Under the pieces are notes generated by a model. It searched no databases and was not told where the DNA came from. It saw nothing but the letters and a program-made list of their open reading frames with translations. The position numbers and the translations under genes are program-made. DNA of 64,000 bases from Marinobacter sp. (GTDB lineage: Bacteria > Pseudomonadota > Gammaproteobacteria > Pseudomonadales > Oleiphilaceae): positions 19,392-83,391 of the forward strand of contig JAKDUK010000006.1 of assembly GCA_030457765.1 (NCBI GenBank), written 5' to 3'. This document shows, in pieces, positions 9,306 through 20,344 of the stretch (within the stretch, counting starts at the first letter, position 1; the number at the start of each line of letters is the position of its first letter).

Positions 9306-10192
9306 TACTGGCCAGCATCCTCAGGCTTGATGGCAAACAGGTCGGTTCTCAGATGAGTGAGCACTTTCTCTGCCGTGTTGCCAATGACCCTTGCTTTCAA
9401 GCCGGTTTTACCGCTGGTGCCAATAACCAGCATGTCGGCTTTCAGTTGGCTGGCAACGCTGGGGATAACCTTGTGTGCTGGTCCGGTGGCCAGGTGAATC
9501 TGCTCCGGGCTTAAGTGCCAAGTGTTGCACAGGTGGGTTATGGTGGGCTTCAGCGCTTCTCTTCGCTTTTTTTCGTGTTCAGCGATATTGATAATTTCAA
9601 GATCTGCCAGTACTTCAGAAATATGCAGCGCGTGAACCAGGTGCAGTTCCGTTCCAAGGGCTTTCGCCAGAGCACTGGCCTGCTCAATAATTCTGGTATT
9701 AAGTGTTCTCTTAACAGGCTTGGTTGAGCTCAGGTCTACGGCCGCCAGAATAGGGTGGGCGTGGTTCCACTTTTGCTCTGCCACCAACATGACAGGCACC
9801 GGGCACTCACGAATCAGATGCCAGTCAGTGGGTGTATAAAGCAGGGTCTCTGAGCGGCTCCCGGTTTTAATCACCGCTGCGAAGCGCTTGGGCTGGCAAT
9901 GTTCAATAATCCACTGATGAATGTTCTTTTCCCACACCGTTTGCGTATTGACCTGTAGATCGCTGCAATCCGAAAGCGCCAGCATTTGATCCAGCCATCG
10001 TTGGCGCAGGTCAATAAGAGCTTCTCTAGCGCGCTGTTGTACGGCAGGGTTTGATGGCAGGGCGCCAAGGTGCTCGTGGGTGAAGGCCACAATGTCGAGG
10101 TGAGCACCTGTGGCGCGCGCCAGTTCGATTCCCCGGGCCAGTGCCTTTTGATGCTTGTGGGCTGGGTCCATGACAATCAGAAGTTTATCCAT
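9305..10192 (-). CDS. Tandem-domain universal stress protein
   Basis: 295 residues with two Usp domains, about 1-140 and 150-293. The second retains the ATP-binding pattern GTSGKTGLKARVIGNTAEKVL (G-x2-G-x9-G-S/T-like), so it may bind ATP. The first is more degenerate. This resembles UspE-type proteins. Cytoplasmic; role in stress survival inferred from the family only. Confidence 0.88.
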   Translation of the reverse strand: MDKLLIVMDPAHKHQKALARGIELARATGAHLDIVAFTHEHLGALPSNPAVQQRAREALIDLRQRWLDQMLALSDCSDLQVNTQTVWEKNIHQWIIEHCQPKRFAAVIKTGSRSETLLYTPTDWHLIRECPVPVMLVAEQKWNHAHPILAAVDLSSTKPVKRTLNTRIIEQASALAKALGTELHLVHALHISEVLADLEIINIAEHEKKRREALKPTITHLCNTWHLSPEQIHLATGPAHKVIPSVASQLKADMLVIGTSGKTGLKARVIGNTAEKVLTHLRTDLFAIKPEDAGQ

Positions 10193-10303
10193 GCTGCCTT
10201 TCCGTTATTTTGCTGTGCTTGAGTGTTTTAGCTGCCTTTGCCTTGATATTACCAGTTGTTGAAGCTCTAGGATGCGGTGATAAGTCAAAGGCCGTATAAT
10301 TGA

Positions 10304-11008
<705 letters not shown>

Positions 11009-11095
11009 TAGGGGCTTTTGCTGTATACAAATTGTGCCGCTGGCGGTAAACTATCTGATCTGCTAAATCAGTCATTTTATTTTGTCGGGGAAATC

Positions 11096-11308
11096 ATGGC
11101 ACGAGTTACCGTTGAAGATTGTCTGGAACACGTAGATAACCGTTTCCAGCTGGTCATGCTAGCTACTAAGCGTTCCCGTCAGCTTGCCACCAAAGGTGCC
11201 GAGCCGATGATCGCTGAAGAAAACGACAAGCCCACAGTTATCGCGCTGCGCGAAATTGCCGGCGGCTTGGTTTCCCGCGATCTGCTTACTGAAGTCGAAG
11301 AAGAGTAA
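11096..11308 (+). CDS. rpoZ: RNA polymerase omega subunit
   Basis: 70 residues beginning [20 protein letters not shown], the omega signature, then [12 protein letters not shown] and the helix ending [12 protein letters not shown]. It is shorter than the E. coli protein (91) because the variable C-terminal tail is short (TEVEEE). Omega forms part of the ppGpp binding site 1 on RNA polymerase, which fits its position next to spoT. Confidence 0.95.
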   Translation: MARVTVEDCLEHVDNRFQLVMLATKRSRQLATKGAEPMIAEENDKPTVIALREIAGGLVSRDLLTEVEEE

Positions 11309-11337
11309 AGCGGCTGCGGGTTTAGGATGGAGGCGCG

Positions 11338-13479
11338 GTGTCGCTTGAGGCTACGGTAGAGGGGCTGGCTAGTGAGCTCAGCACCTATTTGGATACCAAT
11401 CGCATCAATCAGGTGCGAAGAGCCTACTATTACGCTGAACAAGCCCACGAAGGCCAGATGCGTAAAAGCGGCGACCGCTATATAACCCATCCCCTCGCAG
11501 TTGCCCACGTTCTTGCCGGCCTGAAGCTCGATCACCAGAGCTTGATGGCCGCTATGCTTCACGACGTTATTGAAGACACCGGCATTCCCAAAGACGCTCT
11601 TTCCGAGCAGTTTGGCGAAGACGTGGCCGAGTTGGTAGACGGCGTAAGCAAGCTTACCCAGATAGAGTTCCGCACCCGCGCGGAAGCCCAGGCAGAAAAC
11701 TTTCAAAAAATGACCTTGGCCATGGCCAGGGACATTCGGGTTATTCTCGTAAAACTGGCAGACCGCCTGCACAACATGCGTACGCTTGGGCCTATGCCCT
11801 ATGAAAAGCGCCAGCGCATCGCCACAGAAACCCTCGACATATACGCCCCCATTGCCAATCGACTTGGTATGCACGCGATTTCTACTGAGTTGGAAGACCT
11901 GGGGTTTTCATCTCTGCATCCGATGCGCTCACGTTATATCTCCAAGGCCGTTGATAAACTGCGTGGCAGTCACCGGGAAATAATCGAAGACATTCAGGGT
12001 CGCCTGCAGGAGAAATTGGAGGAGCGAGGGCTTCCCGGGCGGATACTTGGGCGAGAAAAACATCTCAATAGCATCTATAACAAGATGAAGCTCAACCAGA
12101 AGTCGTTTTACGAGATTATGGACGTATACGCCTTCCGCATCATTACCGGCACCGAAGACGACTGCTACCGAATTCTTGGGGCAGTTCACAGTCTTTATAA
12201 GCCTATGCCCGGTCGGTTTAAAGACTACATTGCCATGCCCAAGGCAAACGGTTACCAGTCGTTGCACACCACCTTATTTGGTATGCATGTGAACATAGAA
12301 ATCCAGATCCGCACTGAGGAAATGGAACACATAGCCAACGATGGTATTGCCGCGCACTGGATGTACAAAAATGAATCAACCAGTGTGACCAGCGCGAACC
12401 AAACGCGGGTAGACCGTTGGGTGAAAGGCCTGATGGAAATGCGTGAGCGGGCAGACGACTCGCTCGAGTTCATCGAGCATGTAAAGGTAGATCTTTTTCC
12501 GGACGAAATTTATGTGTTTACCCCAAGGGGTAAAATAATGGAGTTGCCCAGTGGCGCAACCCCGATAGATTTCGCGTATGCCATTCACACGGATATAGGC
12601 AATGCCACCGTAGCCTGCCGAATCAACCGCACCCTGGGTTCTTTAAGTAGGCCGCTGCAAAGTGGTCAAACGGTAGAAGTTATCACCGCCCCTGGTGCCC
12701 GGCCTAACCCCGCCTGGCTCAGCTTTGTGGTTACCGGCAAGGCGCGCAGTAGCATTCGCCATACACTGAAGAGCCAAAAACTGGCAGAGGCGCTGGAGTT
12801 GGGGCGCACTCTGTTGAAGAAATCCTTAAATGGATTTGGTGCCCGCTTGTCAGATATTGACGATACCCAGAGGCAAGTGGTGGTGAATCATAATCAAGTA
12901 AACAGTTTTGACGATCTGGTCAGCGATATCGGTCTGGGCAACCGAATGGCTTATCTGGTTGCGCGCCAACTTCTAAGTGGTGCGGAAACAGAGGGTCCCG
13001 ATGAAGTCACTAAAGATACTCAAGGTGGAGATGTTTCCTCGATCACCATAAAGGGAACCGAAGGCATGCTGGTTCACTTTGCTTCTTGCTGCAAGCCTAT
13101 TCCCGGCGACCCGGTTGTTGGCGTGATGGATTCGGGCAGTGGTATGGTAATCCACTCAGATACGTGTTCCCGCCTGCCGGAAGACAACGAAGGCCGGTCC
13201 CGTCTGACCCACCTTACCTGGGCCAAAGATATTACCGATGAGTTTTCTGTAGAGTTGCGCGTTGAGCTGGAGCGACAGCGCGGCGTGATTGCCGAAGTGG
13301 CCAACGCGGTGGCCATGGCAGATGGCAATATCGAACGTATTAACGTAGACGAGCAGGATGCCCGCTTTGGTGTGGTCAGCATGGTAGTCAAGGTGCATGG
13401 CCGCAAGCACCTGGCCCGCGTGATGCGCCGGGTTCGTAACATCAAGGCGATTACCTCGATCAATCGCGTGAAATACTGA
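11338..13479 (+). CDS. spoT: Bifunctional (p)ppGpp synthetase/hydrolase SpoT
   Basis: 713 residues from a GTG start preceded by AGGATGGAGG. Domains: HD hydrolase (about 25-180, with HDVIEDT at 75-81), synthetase (about 230-345, with YQSLHTT and EIQIRTEEM), TGS (about 385-445) and C-terminal ACT (about 635-713). The intact HD motif shows hydrolase capability, distinguishing it from RelA. It sets cellular (p)ppGpp during starvation. 29 bases separate it from rpoZ. Confidence 0.96.
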   Translation: MSLEATVEGLASELSTYLDTNRINQVRRAYYYAEQAHEGQMRKSGDRYITHPLAVAHVLAGLKLDHQSLMAAMLHDVIEDTGIPKDALSEQFGEDVAELVDGVSKLTQIEFRTRAEAQAENFQKMTLAMARDIRVILVKLADRLHNMRTLGPMPYEKRQRIATETLDIYAPIANRLGMHAISTELEDLGFSSLHPMRSRYISKAVDKLRGSHREIIEDIQGRLQEKLEERGLPGRILGREKHLNSIYNKMKLNQKSFYEIMDVYAFRIITGTEDDCYRILGAVHSLYKPMPGRFKDYIAMPKANGYQSLHTTLFGMHVNIEIQIRTEEMEHIANDGIAAHWMYKNESTSVTSANQTRVDRWVKGLMEMRERADDSLEFIEHVKVDLFPDEIYVFTPRGKIMELPSGATPIDFAYAIHTDIGNATVACRINRTLGSLSRPLQSGQTVEVITAPGARPNPAWLSFVVTGKARSSIRHTLKSQKLAEALELGRTLLKKSLNGFGARLSDIDDTQRQVVVNHNQVNSFDDLVSDIGLGNRMAYLVARQLLSGAETEGPDEVTKDTQGGDVSSITIKGTEGMLVHFASCCKPIPGDPVVGVMDSGSGMVIHSDTCSRLPEDNEGRSRLTHLTWAKDITDEFSVELRVELERQRGVIAEVANAVAMADGNIERINVDEQDARFGVVSMVVKVHGRKHLARVMRRVRNIKAITSINRVKY

Positions 13480-13560
13480 GTCTAAGCAGCCCCACGCGGT
13501 TGACAGCTCACGTGCGGAAGGGCGACGATTGGTGTTTTGGACGAAAGGAAATTACACGGC

Positions 13561-13947
13561 ATGGCCAACAAATCCGTTATTCAGACTGAACATGCACCTC
13601 AGGCTATTGGCCCTTATTCTCAGGCCGTTAAGGCAGGCGACACGGTCTATATCTCTGGTCAGATTCCGCTGAACCCCGAAACCATGGAAGTAGTGGCCGG
13701 GGATTTTTCAGAAAAAACCCGTCAGGTATTCGAAAATCTCAAAGCGGTATGCGAAGCCGCCGGTGGCGAGTTGAAAGACGTTGTTAAAGTGAACATTTAC
13801 GTGACCGATTTGGCCAATTTTGCCACGGTTAACGACATTATGGCCACGTATTTTCCAGAGCCCTACCCGGCGCGGGCTGCTGTAGAAGTGTCAGCTCTGC
13901 CCAAAGGCGTACCGGTAGAGGTAGAAGCCGTGATGGTACTGAGCTGA
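13561..13947 (+). CDS. ridA: RidA family enamine/imine deaminase
   Basis: 128 residues from the ATG at 13561 ([20 protein letters not shown]), with AAAGGAAA upstream. The RidA signature [22 protein letters not shown] is complete, including the catalytic Arg in ARAAV. It hydrolyses reactive 2-aminoacrylate released by PLP enzymes. Placement after spoT is conserved in related bacteria. Confidence 0.95.
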   Translation: MANKSVIQTEHAPQAIGPYSQAVKAGDTVYISGQIPLNPETMEVVAGDFSEKTRQVFENLKAVCEAAGGELKDVVKVNIYVTDLANFATVNDIMATYFPEPYPARAAVEVSALPKGVPVEVEAVMVLS

Positions 13948-13971
13948 TACCGCAGTTAGTGTAAAAAGTCA

Positions 13972-14006
13972 GAACAAAGGCGGCCCTGGGTCGCCTTTGT
14001 TCGTTT
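13972..14006 (+). terminator. Intrinsic terminator after ridA
   Basis: GAACAAAGGCG pairs with CGCCTTTGTTC (11 bp, 9-base loop), followed by GTTTT. It ends the gmk-rpoZ-spoT-ridA unit. Confidence 0.88.
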
Positions 14007-14016
14007 TGGGCCCACT

Positions 14017-14889
14017 TTAAACCTGGCCCTTTTCGATCATTTCGCGGTACCCAGTTCGAAAATCCGGGTAGCGAAAGCGAAACCCGGTTTGCAATAAACG
14101 CTGATTATTACATCGCTTGCTGCCAGCCCTTCCGCCTTTTCTGGCGTCTGCTGCGGGCTCGGCGCATGCCACTTGCTGGCGCACCCAATTAACCACTTCA
14201 TCAAGGCGAGCCGGCTCGCAATCGCTGGCCACATAGCAGTTGTCCAAGGGCTTTCCTGAAAACGCCAACCCGTTTAGGTAGGCCACAGCTGCTGCTGCGT
14301 CTTCCTCATGAATGCGATTGCTGAACGGCGCCGGTTTTGTTGGGTTCATGCGGCCGGCAACAACTGCCTCCAAAAAGCGCCTTCTTGTAGGGCCGTAAAT
14401 GCCGCTAAAACGCACAATGGTGGCAGGGTGGGGGCTATCTAGTGCTGCTTGCTCTCCGGCCAAAATCTGCTGACCAGTTACCCGGGAAGGGGAGGTAGGG
14501 CTGGTTTCGTCTACCAGGCTGTCGTCGTTTTGGGCATAAACGCTGGTGCTGCTGATAAAAAAGAGCCGTTTGAGCGGTTGGTTGCCTAGTGCTTCAAGGA
14601 GGTTGGACAAGCCGGTCACATACGCATCGCGGTATCCCTGCTCATCATAGCTGGAGGGAGTCAGGCAGTAGATAACCGTATCCAGGCTATCCGGCAGTTT
14701 GCCATTCAGAGTGTCTGGGCGGGTCAAGTCTGCACCTATACCCTCCACGCCTTCTGGCACCTTGCCAGGGTTGCGGCGCAGCCCGTAAACCTGTGCCGAT
14801 TCTTGCAGCGTGCTGGCGATAGCGCCACCTAGTTTGCCACACCCGGCGATGAGAATTCTCGGTGTACTATTGCGATCAGCGATTGCCAT
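14017..14889 (-). CDS. NAD(P)-binding epimerase/SDR family protein
   Basis: 290 residues from the ATG at 14889; a TTG four codons earlier with a better-spaced AGAGG is an alternative start. The N-terminal Rossmann motif is ILIAGCGKLGGAIA. The central FISSTSVYAQND resembles the STSVYG block of YeeZ-like atypical SDR proteins, but the usual Tyr-x3-Lys pair is not obvious. The substrate is unknown. It is divergent from oxyR with a 76-base gap. Confidence 0.8.
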   Translation of the reverse strand: MAIADRNSTPRILIAGCGKLGGAIASTLQESAQVYGLRRNPGKVPEGVEGIGADLTRPDTLNGKLPDSLDTVIYCLTPSSYDEQGYRDAYVTGLSNLLEALGNQPLKRLFFISSTSVYAQNDDSLVDETSPTSPSRVTGQQILAGEQAALDSPHPATIVRFSGIYGPTRRRFLEAVVAGRMNPTKPAPFSNRIHEEDAAAAVAYLNGLAFSGKPLDNCYVASDCEPARLDEVVNWVRQQVACAEPAADARKGGRAGSKRCNNQRLLQTGFRFRYPDFRTGYREMIEKGQV

Positions 14890-14965
14890 AGACAATATCA
14901 ATCCTTATCCTCTAACCCATAATTTAGTGAAACTTCGACCCGTATCCTTTTGACCGGAGATCACC

Positions 14966-15925
14966 ATGACTCTTACCGAGTTACGATACGTCGTTACGCT
15001 TGCCCGGGAAAGGCATTTTGGCCGGGCGGCCGAGCGCTGCCATGTTAGCCAGCCAACCCTCAGCGTGGCGGTCAAAAAGCTGGAAGATGAACTGGGCGTT
15101 CCGCTGTTTGAGCGCAGCAAAAGCAGTATCCGTGTGACAGAAACCGGCTCGCGAATTGTTGAGCAAGCTCAGCGTGTTCTGGACCAGGTGGGTGTTATCC
15201 GCGATATGGCTCAGGATGGCAAAAGCCAGCTCAGCTCGCCGTTAAAAGTTGGGGCCATTTACACCATTGGGCCCTATCTGTTCCCGCACCTGCTGCCGGA
15301 ACTGCGCCGAGCGGCCCCGGAAATGCCGCTCTACATCGAAGAAAACTACACCGCCAACTTGCGACAAAAGCTGCGCCAATCCGAGTTGGACGCCATCATT
15401 ATCGCATTGCCGTTTGAAGAGGCGGAGGTGTTAACGCTGCCGTTATACGATGAGCCCTTTGTGGTGCTGCTGCCAGCGGACCACCCACTGGCAGAAAAAG
15501 AACAGATCACTGGCGAAGAGTTGTCTCGCGAGCAATTGCTGCTCCTTGGCCCAGGGCACTGCTTCCGGGATCAAATACTTGAATCCTGCCCGCCTTTGGT
15601 TGATGCCGTTACCCGCCGCGCTGATACGGGTTCGCCATCGCTGGTTACCGAAGGCAGCTCTTTAGAAACCATTCGCCACATGGTGGCCTCTGGTTTGGGC
15701 ATTACCGTGCTTCCGCTCTCGGCAGCGACGGCTATGCAGTATCGTAAAGACGTACTGGTAACCCGGCCGTTCGCGCCGCCAATACCTTCTCGCACAGTCG
15801 CTTTGGCCTGGCGAGTCACTTTCCCGAGGCCGAAAGCCATCGATGTCCTCTCTCTTGCCGCCAACCAGTGCCGCGTGATTGAAAAAGCGAAAGCAGAAAC
15901 ACCGGTTACGGCCGACACGGACTGA
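14966..15925 (+). CDS. oxyR: Hydrogen-peroxide sensor OxyR
   Basis: LysR-type regulator of 319 residues. The winged helix-turn-helix occupies 1-60 (HFGRAAERCHVSQPTLSVAV). The redox motif GHCFRDQILESC places cysteines at 199 and 208, the same numbers as the disulfide-forming pair of E. coli OxyR. The SLETIRHMVASGLGIT segment is also conserved. It likely activates peroxide defence genes. recG begins eight bases after its stop, the oxyR-recG operon of pseudomonads. Confidence 0.95.
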   Translation: MTLTELRYVVTLARERHFGRAAERCHVSQPTLSVAVKKLEDELGVPLFERSKSSIRVTETGSRIVEQAQRVLDQVGVIRDMAQDGKSQLSSPLKVGAIYTIGPYLFPHLLPELRRAAPEMPLYIEENYTANLRQKLRQSELDAIIIALPFEEAEVLTLPLYDEPFVVLLPADHPLAEKEQITGEELSREQLLLLGPGHCFRDQILESCPPLVDAVTRRADTGSPSLVTEGSSLETIRHMVASGLGITVLPLSAATAMQYRKDVLVTRPFAPPIPSRTVALAWRVTFPRPKAIDVLSLAANQCRVIEKAKAETPVTADTD

Positions 15926-15933
15926 CTCAAGCC

Positions 15934-18009
15934 ATGGCCTCACTGGATGATATCCCGGTCACAGAGCTAAAGGGCGTAGGAAGCGCCCTGGCTGAAAAGC
16001 TTGCGCGACTGGGCATCGCATCGATGCAGGATTTGCTGTTTCATTTACCTCACCGCTACGAAGACCGCACCCGCATTATACCCATGGGCAGTTTGAGGGT
16101 AGGCGATGTGGCCGTGGTGGAAGGGGAGGTAATGAAGGCAGATCTGATGATGGGCCGCCGCCGCAGCCTGCAGGTTACCCTGAAAGACAACAGCGGATTT
16201 CTGGTGCTGCGGTTTTTTCACTTTAACGCTGCCCAAAAGAACCAGCTTTCGGAAGGCACCCGGGTGCGTTGTTTCGGCGAAGTGCGCCCAGGCCGCGCCG
16301 GGTATGAGTTTTACCACCCCGAATATCAGATACACCCGCCCCCCATGCCAGCAGCTGGTGAGGCAACCCTCACACCGGTTTACCCGCTTACCGAAGGTAT
16401 TCAGCAACCTCGTGTAAGAGGGCTGTGCCAGCAGGCTCTGGGGTATCTTCAGCGCCACCCTATAAGCGATTGGTTGCCCGCTGAACTGCTCGCAGGGTAC
16501 CAGCTGCCCGGCATTACAGAAGCCGTCCAGTTAGTGCATTCACCCCCGGCCAACGCCCCCGTACATTTGTTGATGGAGGGGCTTCACCCGGCACAACAGC
16601 GGCTGGTTATGGAGGAGTTGCTTGCCCACCAGTTGAGCATGCTACAAGTTCGTGAGCAGATTCAGGCACGTCAGGCATTGCCTCTGTTACCCACAGGCGA
16701 CTTACCTGAACGCTTTCTGGAGCAGCTGCCGTTTGCGCTCACAGGCGCCCAGCGCCAGGTTATGAGTGAAATCCGACAAGACCTCAGCCAGCCATTACCT
16801 ATGTTGCGATTGGTTCAGGGTGATGTGGGGTCTGGTAAAACCGTGGTTGCAGCCTTGGCTGCGCTTCAAACCATAGGCGCGGGCGCCCAGATAGCGCTAA
16901 TGGCACCCACAGAAATACTGGCTGAGCAACACTATCAAAACTTCTGTGGCTGGCTTGAGCCCATGGGCATTCAAGTGGCCTGGCTATCTGGCAAGGTAAA
17001 AGGCAAAGCCCGAAAAGACACACTGGAAGCTGTTCACGCCGGGGCGGCCAGCGTGGTCATTGGCACCCATGCGCTGTTTCAAGACGATGTGCTGTTTCAC
17101 CGCCTGGCGCTGGTGATTGTGGATGAACAGCATCGGTTTGGCGTACACCAGCGCCTGGCCCTGCGTGAAAAAGGCGTAGGCGGAACCCTGGCACCACACC
17201 AGCTGATCATGACCGCTACCCCCATCCCGCGTACCCTCGCCATGAGTGCCTACGCAGATCTTGATACCTCGGTGATTGACGAACTACCACCTGGCCGCAA
17301 ACCCATTGACACCATTGTCATTCCCGACAGCCGCCGGGAAGATGTGATTGAACGAGTTCGCAGTGCCTGCACCGACGGGCGCCAAGCCTATTGGGTGTGT
17401 ACCCTGATTGAAGAATCCGAAGCCTTGCAGTGCCAGGCGGCAGAAGTAACCGAACAAGAGCTGACCGAGCGCTTGCCGAACCTGAAAATCGGGCTGGTAC
17501 ACGGGCGACTCAAATCGGCAGAAAAAGTAGCAGTAATGGAGCAATTCAAACAGGGCGAATTGGACCTGCTGGTTGCCACCACCGTGATTGAAGTGGGGGT
17601 GGATGTTCCCAATGCGTCGCTCATCATTATCGAAAACCCGGAACGGCTGGGCCTGGCCCAGCTGCACCAACTGCGGGGCCGAGTGGGCCGGGGCGAGCAG
17701 GCCAGTTTTTGTGTGCTTATGTACCATCCGCCCCTGTCGGCCAACGGCAAGGCAAGGTTGCAAGCCCTACGCGATAGCCAGGATGGGTTTGTGATTGCCG
17801 AGAAAGATCTGGAAATAAGAGGGCCTGGTGAGGTGCTAGGCACCCGCCAGACTGGCATGATGCAGTTTCGGCTGGCCGATTTTGAGCGAGACAAAGGTTG
17901 GATAGAACCAATACGCGAGATGGCCCCAGAGTTAATGAGGCAGCCGCGGCTGGTACAGGGGCTGATTCGGCGCTGGCTTGGAGAAAAAATACACTACGGC
18001 GATGTTTAA
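15934..18009 (+). CDS. recG: ATP-dependent DNA helicase RecG
   Basis: 691 residues. N-terminal wedge/OB domain (about 1-170, HLPHRYEDRT), then superfamily 2 helicase domains with Walker A GDVGSGKT, motif II DEQHRFG, motif III MTATPIPRT and motif VI QLRGRVGRG. RecG remodels stalled replication forks and Holliday junctions. The length is normal for the family. Confidence 0.97.
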   Translation: MASLDDIPVTELKGVGSALAEKLARLGIASMQDLLFHLPHRYEDRTRIIPMGSLRVGDVAVVEGEVMKADLMMGRRRSLQVTLKDNSGFLVLRFFHFNAAQKNQLSEGTRVRCFGEVRPGRAGYEFYHPEYQIHPPPMPAAGEATLTPVYPLTEGIQQPRVRGLCQQALGYLQRHPISDWLPAELLAGYQLPGITEAVQLVHSPPANAPVHLLMEGLHPAQQRLVMEELLAHQLSMLQVREQIQARQALPLLPTGDLPERFLEQLPFALTGAQRQVMSEIRQDLSQPLPMLRLVQGDVGSGKTVVAALAALQTIGAGAQIALMAPTEILAEQHYQNFCGWLEPMGIQVAWLSGKVKGKARKDTLEAVHAGAASVVIGTHALFQDDVLFHRLALVIVDEQHRFGVHQRLALREKGVGGTLAPHQLIMTATPIPRTLAMSAYADLDTSVIDELPPGRKPIDTIVIPDSRREDVIERVRSACTDGRQAYWVCTLIEESEALQCQAAEVTEQELTERLPNLKIGLVHGRLKSAEKVAVMEQFKQGELDLLVATTVIEVGVDVPNASLIIIENPERLGLAQLHQLRGRVGRGEQASFCVLMYHPPLSANGKARLQALRDSQDGFVIAEKDLEIRGPGEVLGTRQTGMMQFRLADFERDKGWIEPIREMAPELMRQPRLVQGLIRRWLGEKIHYGDV

Positions 18010-18154
18010 ACCGGGTCAGTGCTCCACCCGGCAGTAAGGGCATCTGCATAAACTGGTTCGATATCAACGTTTACACCTACTCTTTACCTTATACTGAGTA
18101 GCAGCGGCAGGTTTAATTGATCGAACGGCAAGCCGCAACACTTGGGAGAAGATG

Positions 18155-19519
18155 ATGGAATTACCTGTCACGGTTCAGCAGGCTTTGGGCGATGTCGCCA
18201 AGGGCGTGTCGCTGAGAGACGCAGGCCAGGCCAGCAGGCACGAACTGCTGCGAATGGTGTTGCTAAATGACGGGCAAGACAATCTTCAGGTTATTTGCTG
18301 TAAGGAAGATTTGATTGATCTGGAGCAGCTGAATAAGCAGCTGCAGCGCAACTACCGCCTTATGAAACCACGGGAACAGGTACGCGTGAGAGAGCGTGCC
18401 GGGTTGCGGGAGCTACCCGCGCTGCCCTCCCTGACCGGTTGGCCCACGCTGGTGGATAGCCGGGTAGATGAGCTGTCCTGCGTAGCTCTAGAACTGGGTG
18501 AGCAACATCTGGCCATGGTAATGCCAGCAGAAGATTTTCGAACACTGACCCAACAGGCAGAGCGTCAATCTTTTGTGGTTGCCTCGGAAACCATTGCGGT
18601 AAACCTGAACGACCCGGGCAATGATCGCAGCCAGCTTAATTTTGCCATCAAAAAATTCACCAGCCTGCGCATACAGCAGCGCCTGGAAGACACCTTAGAG
18701 CTGCCGCCATTACCTGAAACGGCCCAGCGCATTATTCACCTGCGAATAAACCCCAACGCCGTGATGGGCGATTTGGTAGATATTGTTGAAAGCGACCCAA
18801 GCCTGGCAGCCCAGATTGTAAGCTGGGCCTCGTCATCTTTTTATGCAGCCGCCGGGCAAGTGCGTTCTGTACACGATGCTATCTCCAGAGTGCTTGGCTT
18901 TGATATGGTCATGAACCTTGCCATGGGGCTATCTTTAGGGCGCGCGCTAAATCAGCCGCAAGATCACCCGGATGGCTATGTAGACTACTGGCAGCAAGCT
19001 ATTTGGCAGGCGCAATCGGCGGGTATTCTGGCTAGTATGATGCCCCGGAGCGAGCGCCCCTTATTCGGGCTGGCGTACCTTGCGGGCCTACTGCACAACT
19101 TTGGCTACCTGTTACTGGCCCAGGTGTTCCCTCCGCATTTCAAACTGGTATGCCGTTCGCTAGAAGTGAATTCCGCTATCGATTCCTCAGTAACAGAGCA
19201 CTATCTGCTGGGCATAACCCGTGAGCAGATTGCCGCCCAGCTTATGGAAAACTGGGGCATGCCAGATGAAGTCACCCTGGCTATACGATACCAAAAGAAC
19301 TGCAGTTACCAAGGCACACACAACGTTTACGCCAAGCTTCTTTGGTTGGGCCGCCAGTTACTAACCGCAAGAGGTGTGGCAATGGGTGCCAGTGCCACTG
19401 TTGAGCAGAAGCTGTATGACGAGCTGGGCCTGAATCGCGAACAGGTAGAAGAGCAATTTGATGAGTTGGTGGCCAGCAAAGACAATGTTATGGCCATGGC
19501 TGGCATGATGAGCCAGTAA
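18155..19519 (+). CDS. HDOD domain signalling protein with an N-terminal YbaK-like region
   Basis: About 454 residues. GGGAG (18144-18148) fits the ATG at 18155 better than the ATG three bases earlier. Residues 1-150 look like a degenerate YbaK/aminoacyl-tRNA deacylase-like domain. Residues 185-390 form an HDOD domain (LPPLPETAQRIIHLRI; SWASSSFYAAAGQVRSV; LLHNFGYLL). HDOD domains lack the HD metal pair and act in signalling. The same architecture follows recG in Pseudomonas. The target is unknown. Confidence 0.85.
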   Translation: MELPVTVQQALGDVAKGVSLRDAGQASRHELLRMVLLNDGQDNLQVICCKEDLIDLEQLNKQLQRNYRLMKPREQVRVRERAGLRELPALPSLTGWPTLVDSRVDELSCVALELGEQHLAMVMPAEDFRTLTQQAERQSFVVASETIAVNLNDPGNDRSQLNFAIKKFTSLRIQQRLEDTLELPPLPETAQRIIHLRINPNAVMGDLVDIVESDPSLAAQIVSWASSSFYAAAGQVRSVHDAISRVLGFDMVMNLAMGLSLGRALNQPQDHPDGYVDYWQQAIWQAQSAGILASMMPRSERPLFGLAYLAGLLHNFGYLLLAQVFPPHFKLVCRSLEVNSAIDSSVTEHYLLGITREQIAAQLMENWGMPDEVTLAIRYQKNCSYQGTHNVYAKLLWLGRQLLTARGVAMGASATVEQKLYDELGLNREQVEEQFDELVASKDNVMAMAGMMSQ

Positions 19520-19520
19520 C

Positions 19521-19545
19521 AAAAAGGCCGGCCTAGAGGGCCGGC
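19521..19545 (-). terminator. GC-rich hairpin after the HDOD gene
   Basis: GCCGGCC (19527-19533) pairs with GGCCGGC (19539-19545) around TAGAG. On the minus strand it is followed by TTTTT, so it could terminate transcripts running leftward from DUF2489. On the plus strand no T-run follows. The gap 19546-19798 shows no gene. Confidence 0.55.
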
Positions 19546-19798
19546 AAGGTTCCGCTCATTAGCAGACTCGTCCGAACACCGGAGGAGAAACAACCCGGGG
19601 CGATAATAGATGCCGTAAAAACTTACCGCCCTATGTTCAATCTAGACAAGAACGGCAAAAAGAAAAGGCAGTGTGAGGCTTGGGTAGAACTTGAGCGCTT
19701 CCTCATTTTTCGGCATATAAGCAAGCGTATGATATATCAAATGATAAGATTGCTTTGTGCCAACTTTACTTACAAAAAAACACAAACTTAGTGGTTGA

Positions 19799-20254
19799 TC
19801 AAAAACTGTGGTTCCGTATGGCGGTTGCGGCACGGCGAATTTCATCCGAGTGCTTTCTTTCTACCGCAAATCGCTCCTTATCCATTTTTGCCACAAAACG
19901 CGCGTCTGTATCCTGACGTGCCTGGTGCGTAGGCATGTGGCGAAGCTGCTCATACACCTCCATAAACACCTTGAAGGGCGGCTTTTCCATCAGTTCCGGC
20001 GCCACGTGATCCAGTAGCCCCTTAATGCGCAGACAACCCTCGGAATATTCCACTTGCTCTTCTTCAATAGCCATAGCAATCACCCGAATGCTATCAACCA
20101 TATCCTTGCGCCGTTTCGCCTGAAACACCTCCGCCTTTTTCTGGCGTCTGCGGCTTTCAGCCAATGTAACCATCTGCTTTCGAATAAAGCCCAGCAGCAC
20201 AATAATGGCGATAACGCCGGCAATGATTAGGCTCCACTGTAGCCATTGGGGCAT
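19799..20254 (-). CDS. DUF2489 membrane-anchored protein
   Basis: 151 residues. One transmembrane segment (about 7-24) is followed by a basic helical stretch and a soluble DUF2489 domain containing YSEGCLRIKGLLDHV. Likely inner-membrane anchored with a cytoplasmic domain. Function unknown. It stands alone, downstream of the aupAB-like terminator. Confidence 0.8.
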   Translation of the reverse strand: MPQWLQWSLIIAGVIAIIVLLGFIRKQMVTLAESRRRQKKAEVFQAKRRKDMVDSIRVIAMAIEEEQVEYSEGCLRIKGLLDHVAPELMEKPPFKVFMEVYEQLRHMPTHQARQDTDARFVAKMDKERFAVERKHSDEIRRAATAIRNHSF

Positions 20255-20344
20255 GGTGCTGTTCCTGTGTTTAGAGGGTGTTTAATGGTGACCGCAGATT
20301 ATCAGGAATGCAGTAGTGGGGGAAACGGGGTTTGTTGAGAGCAT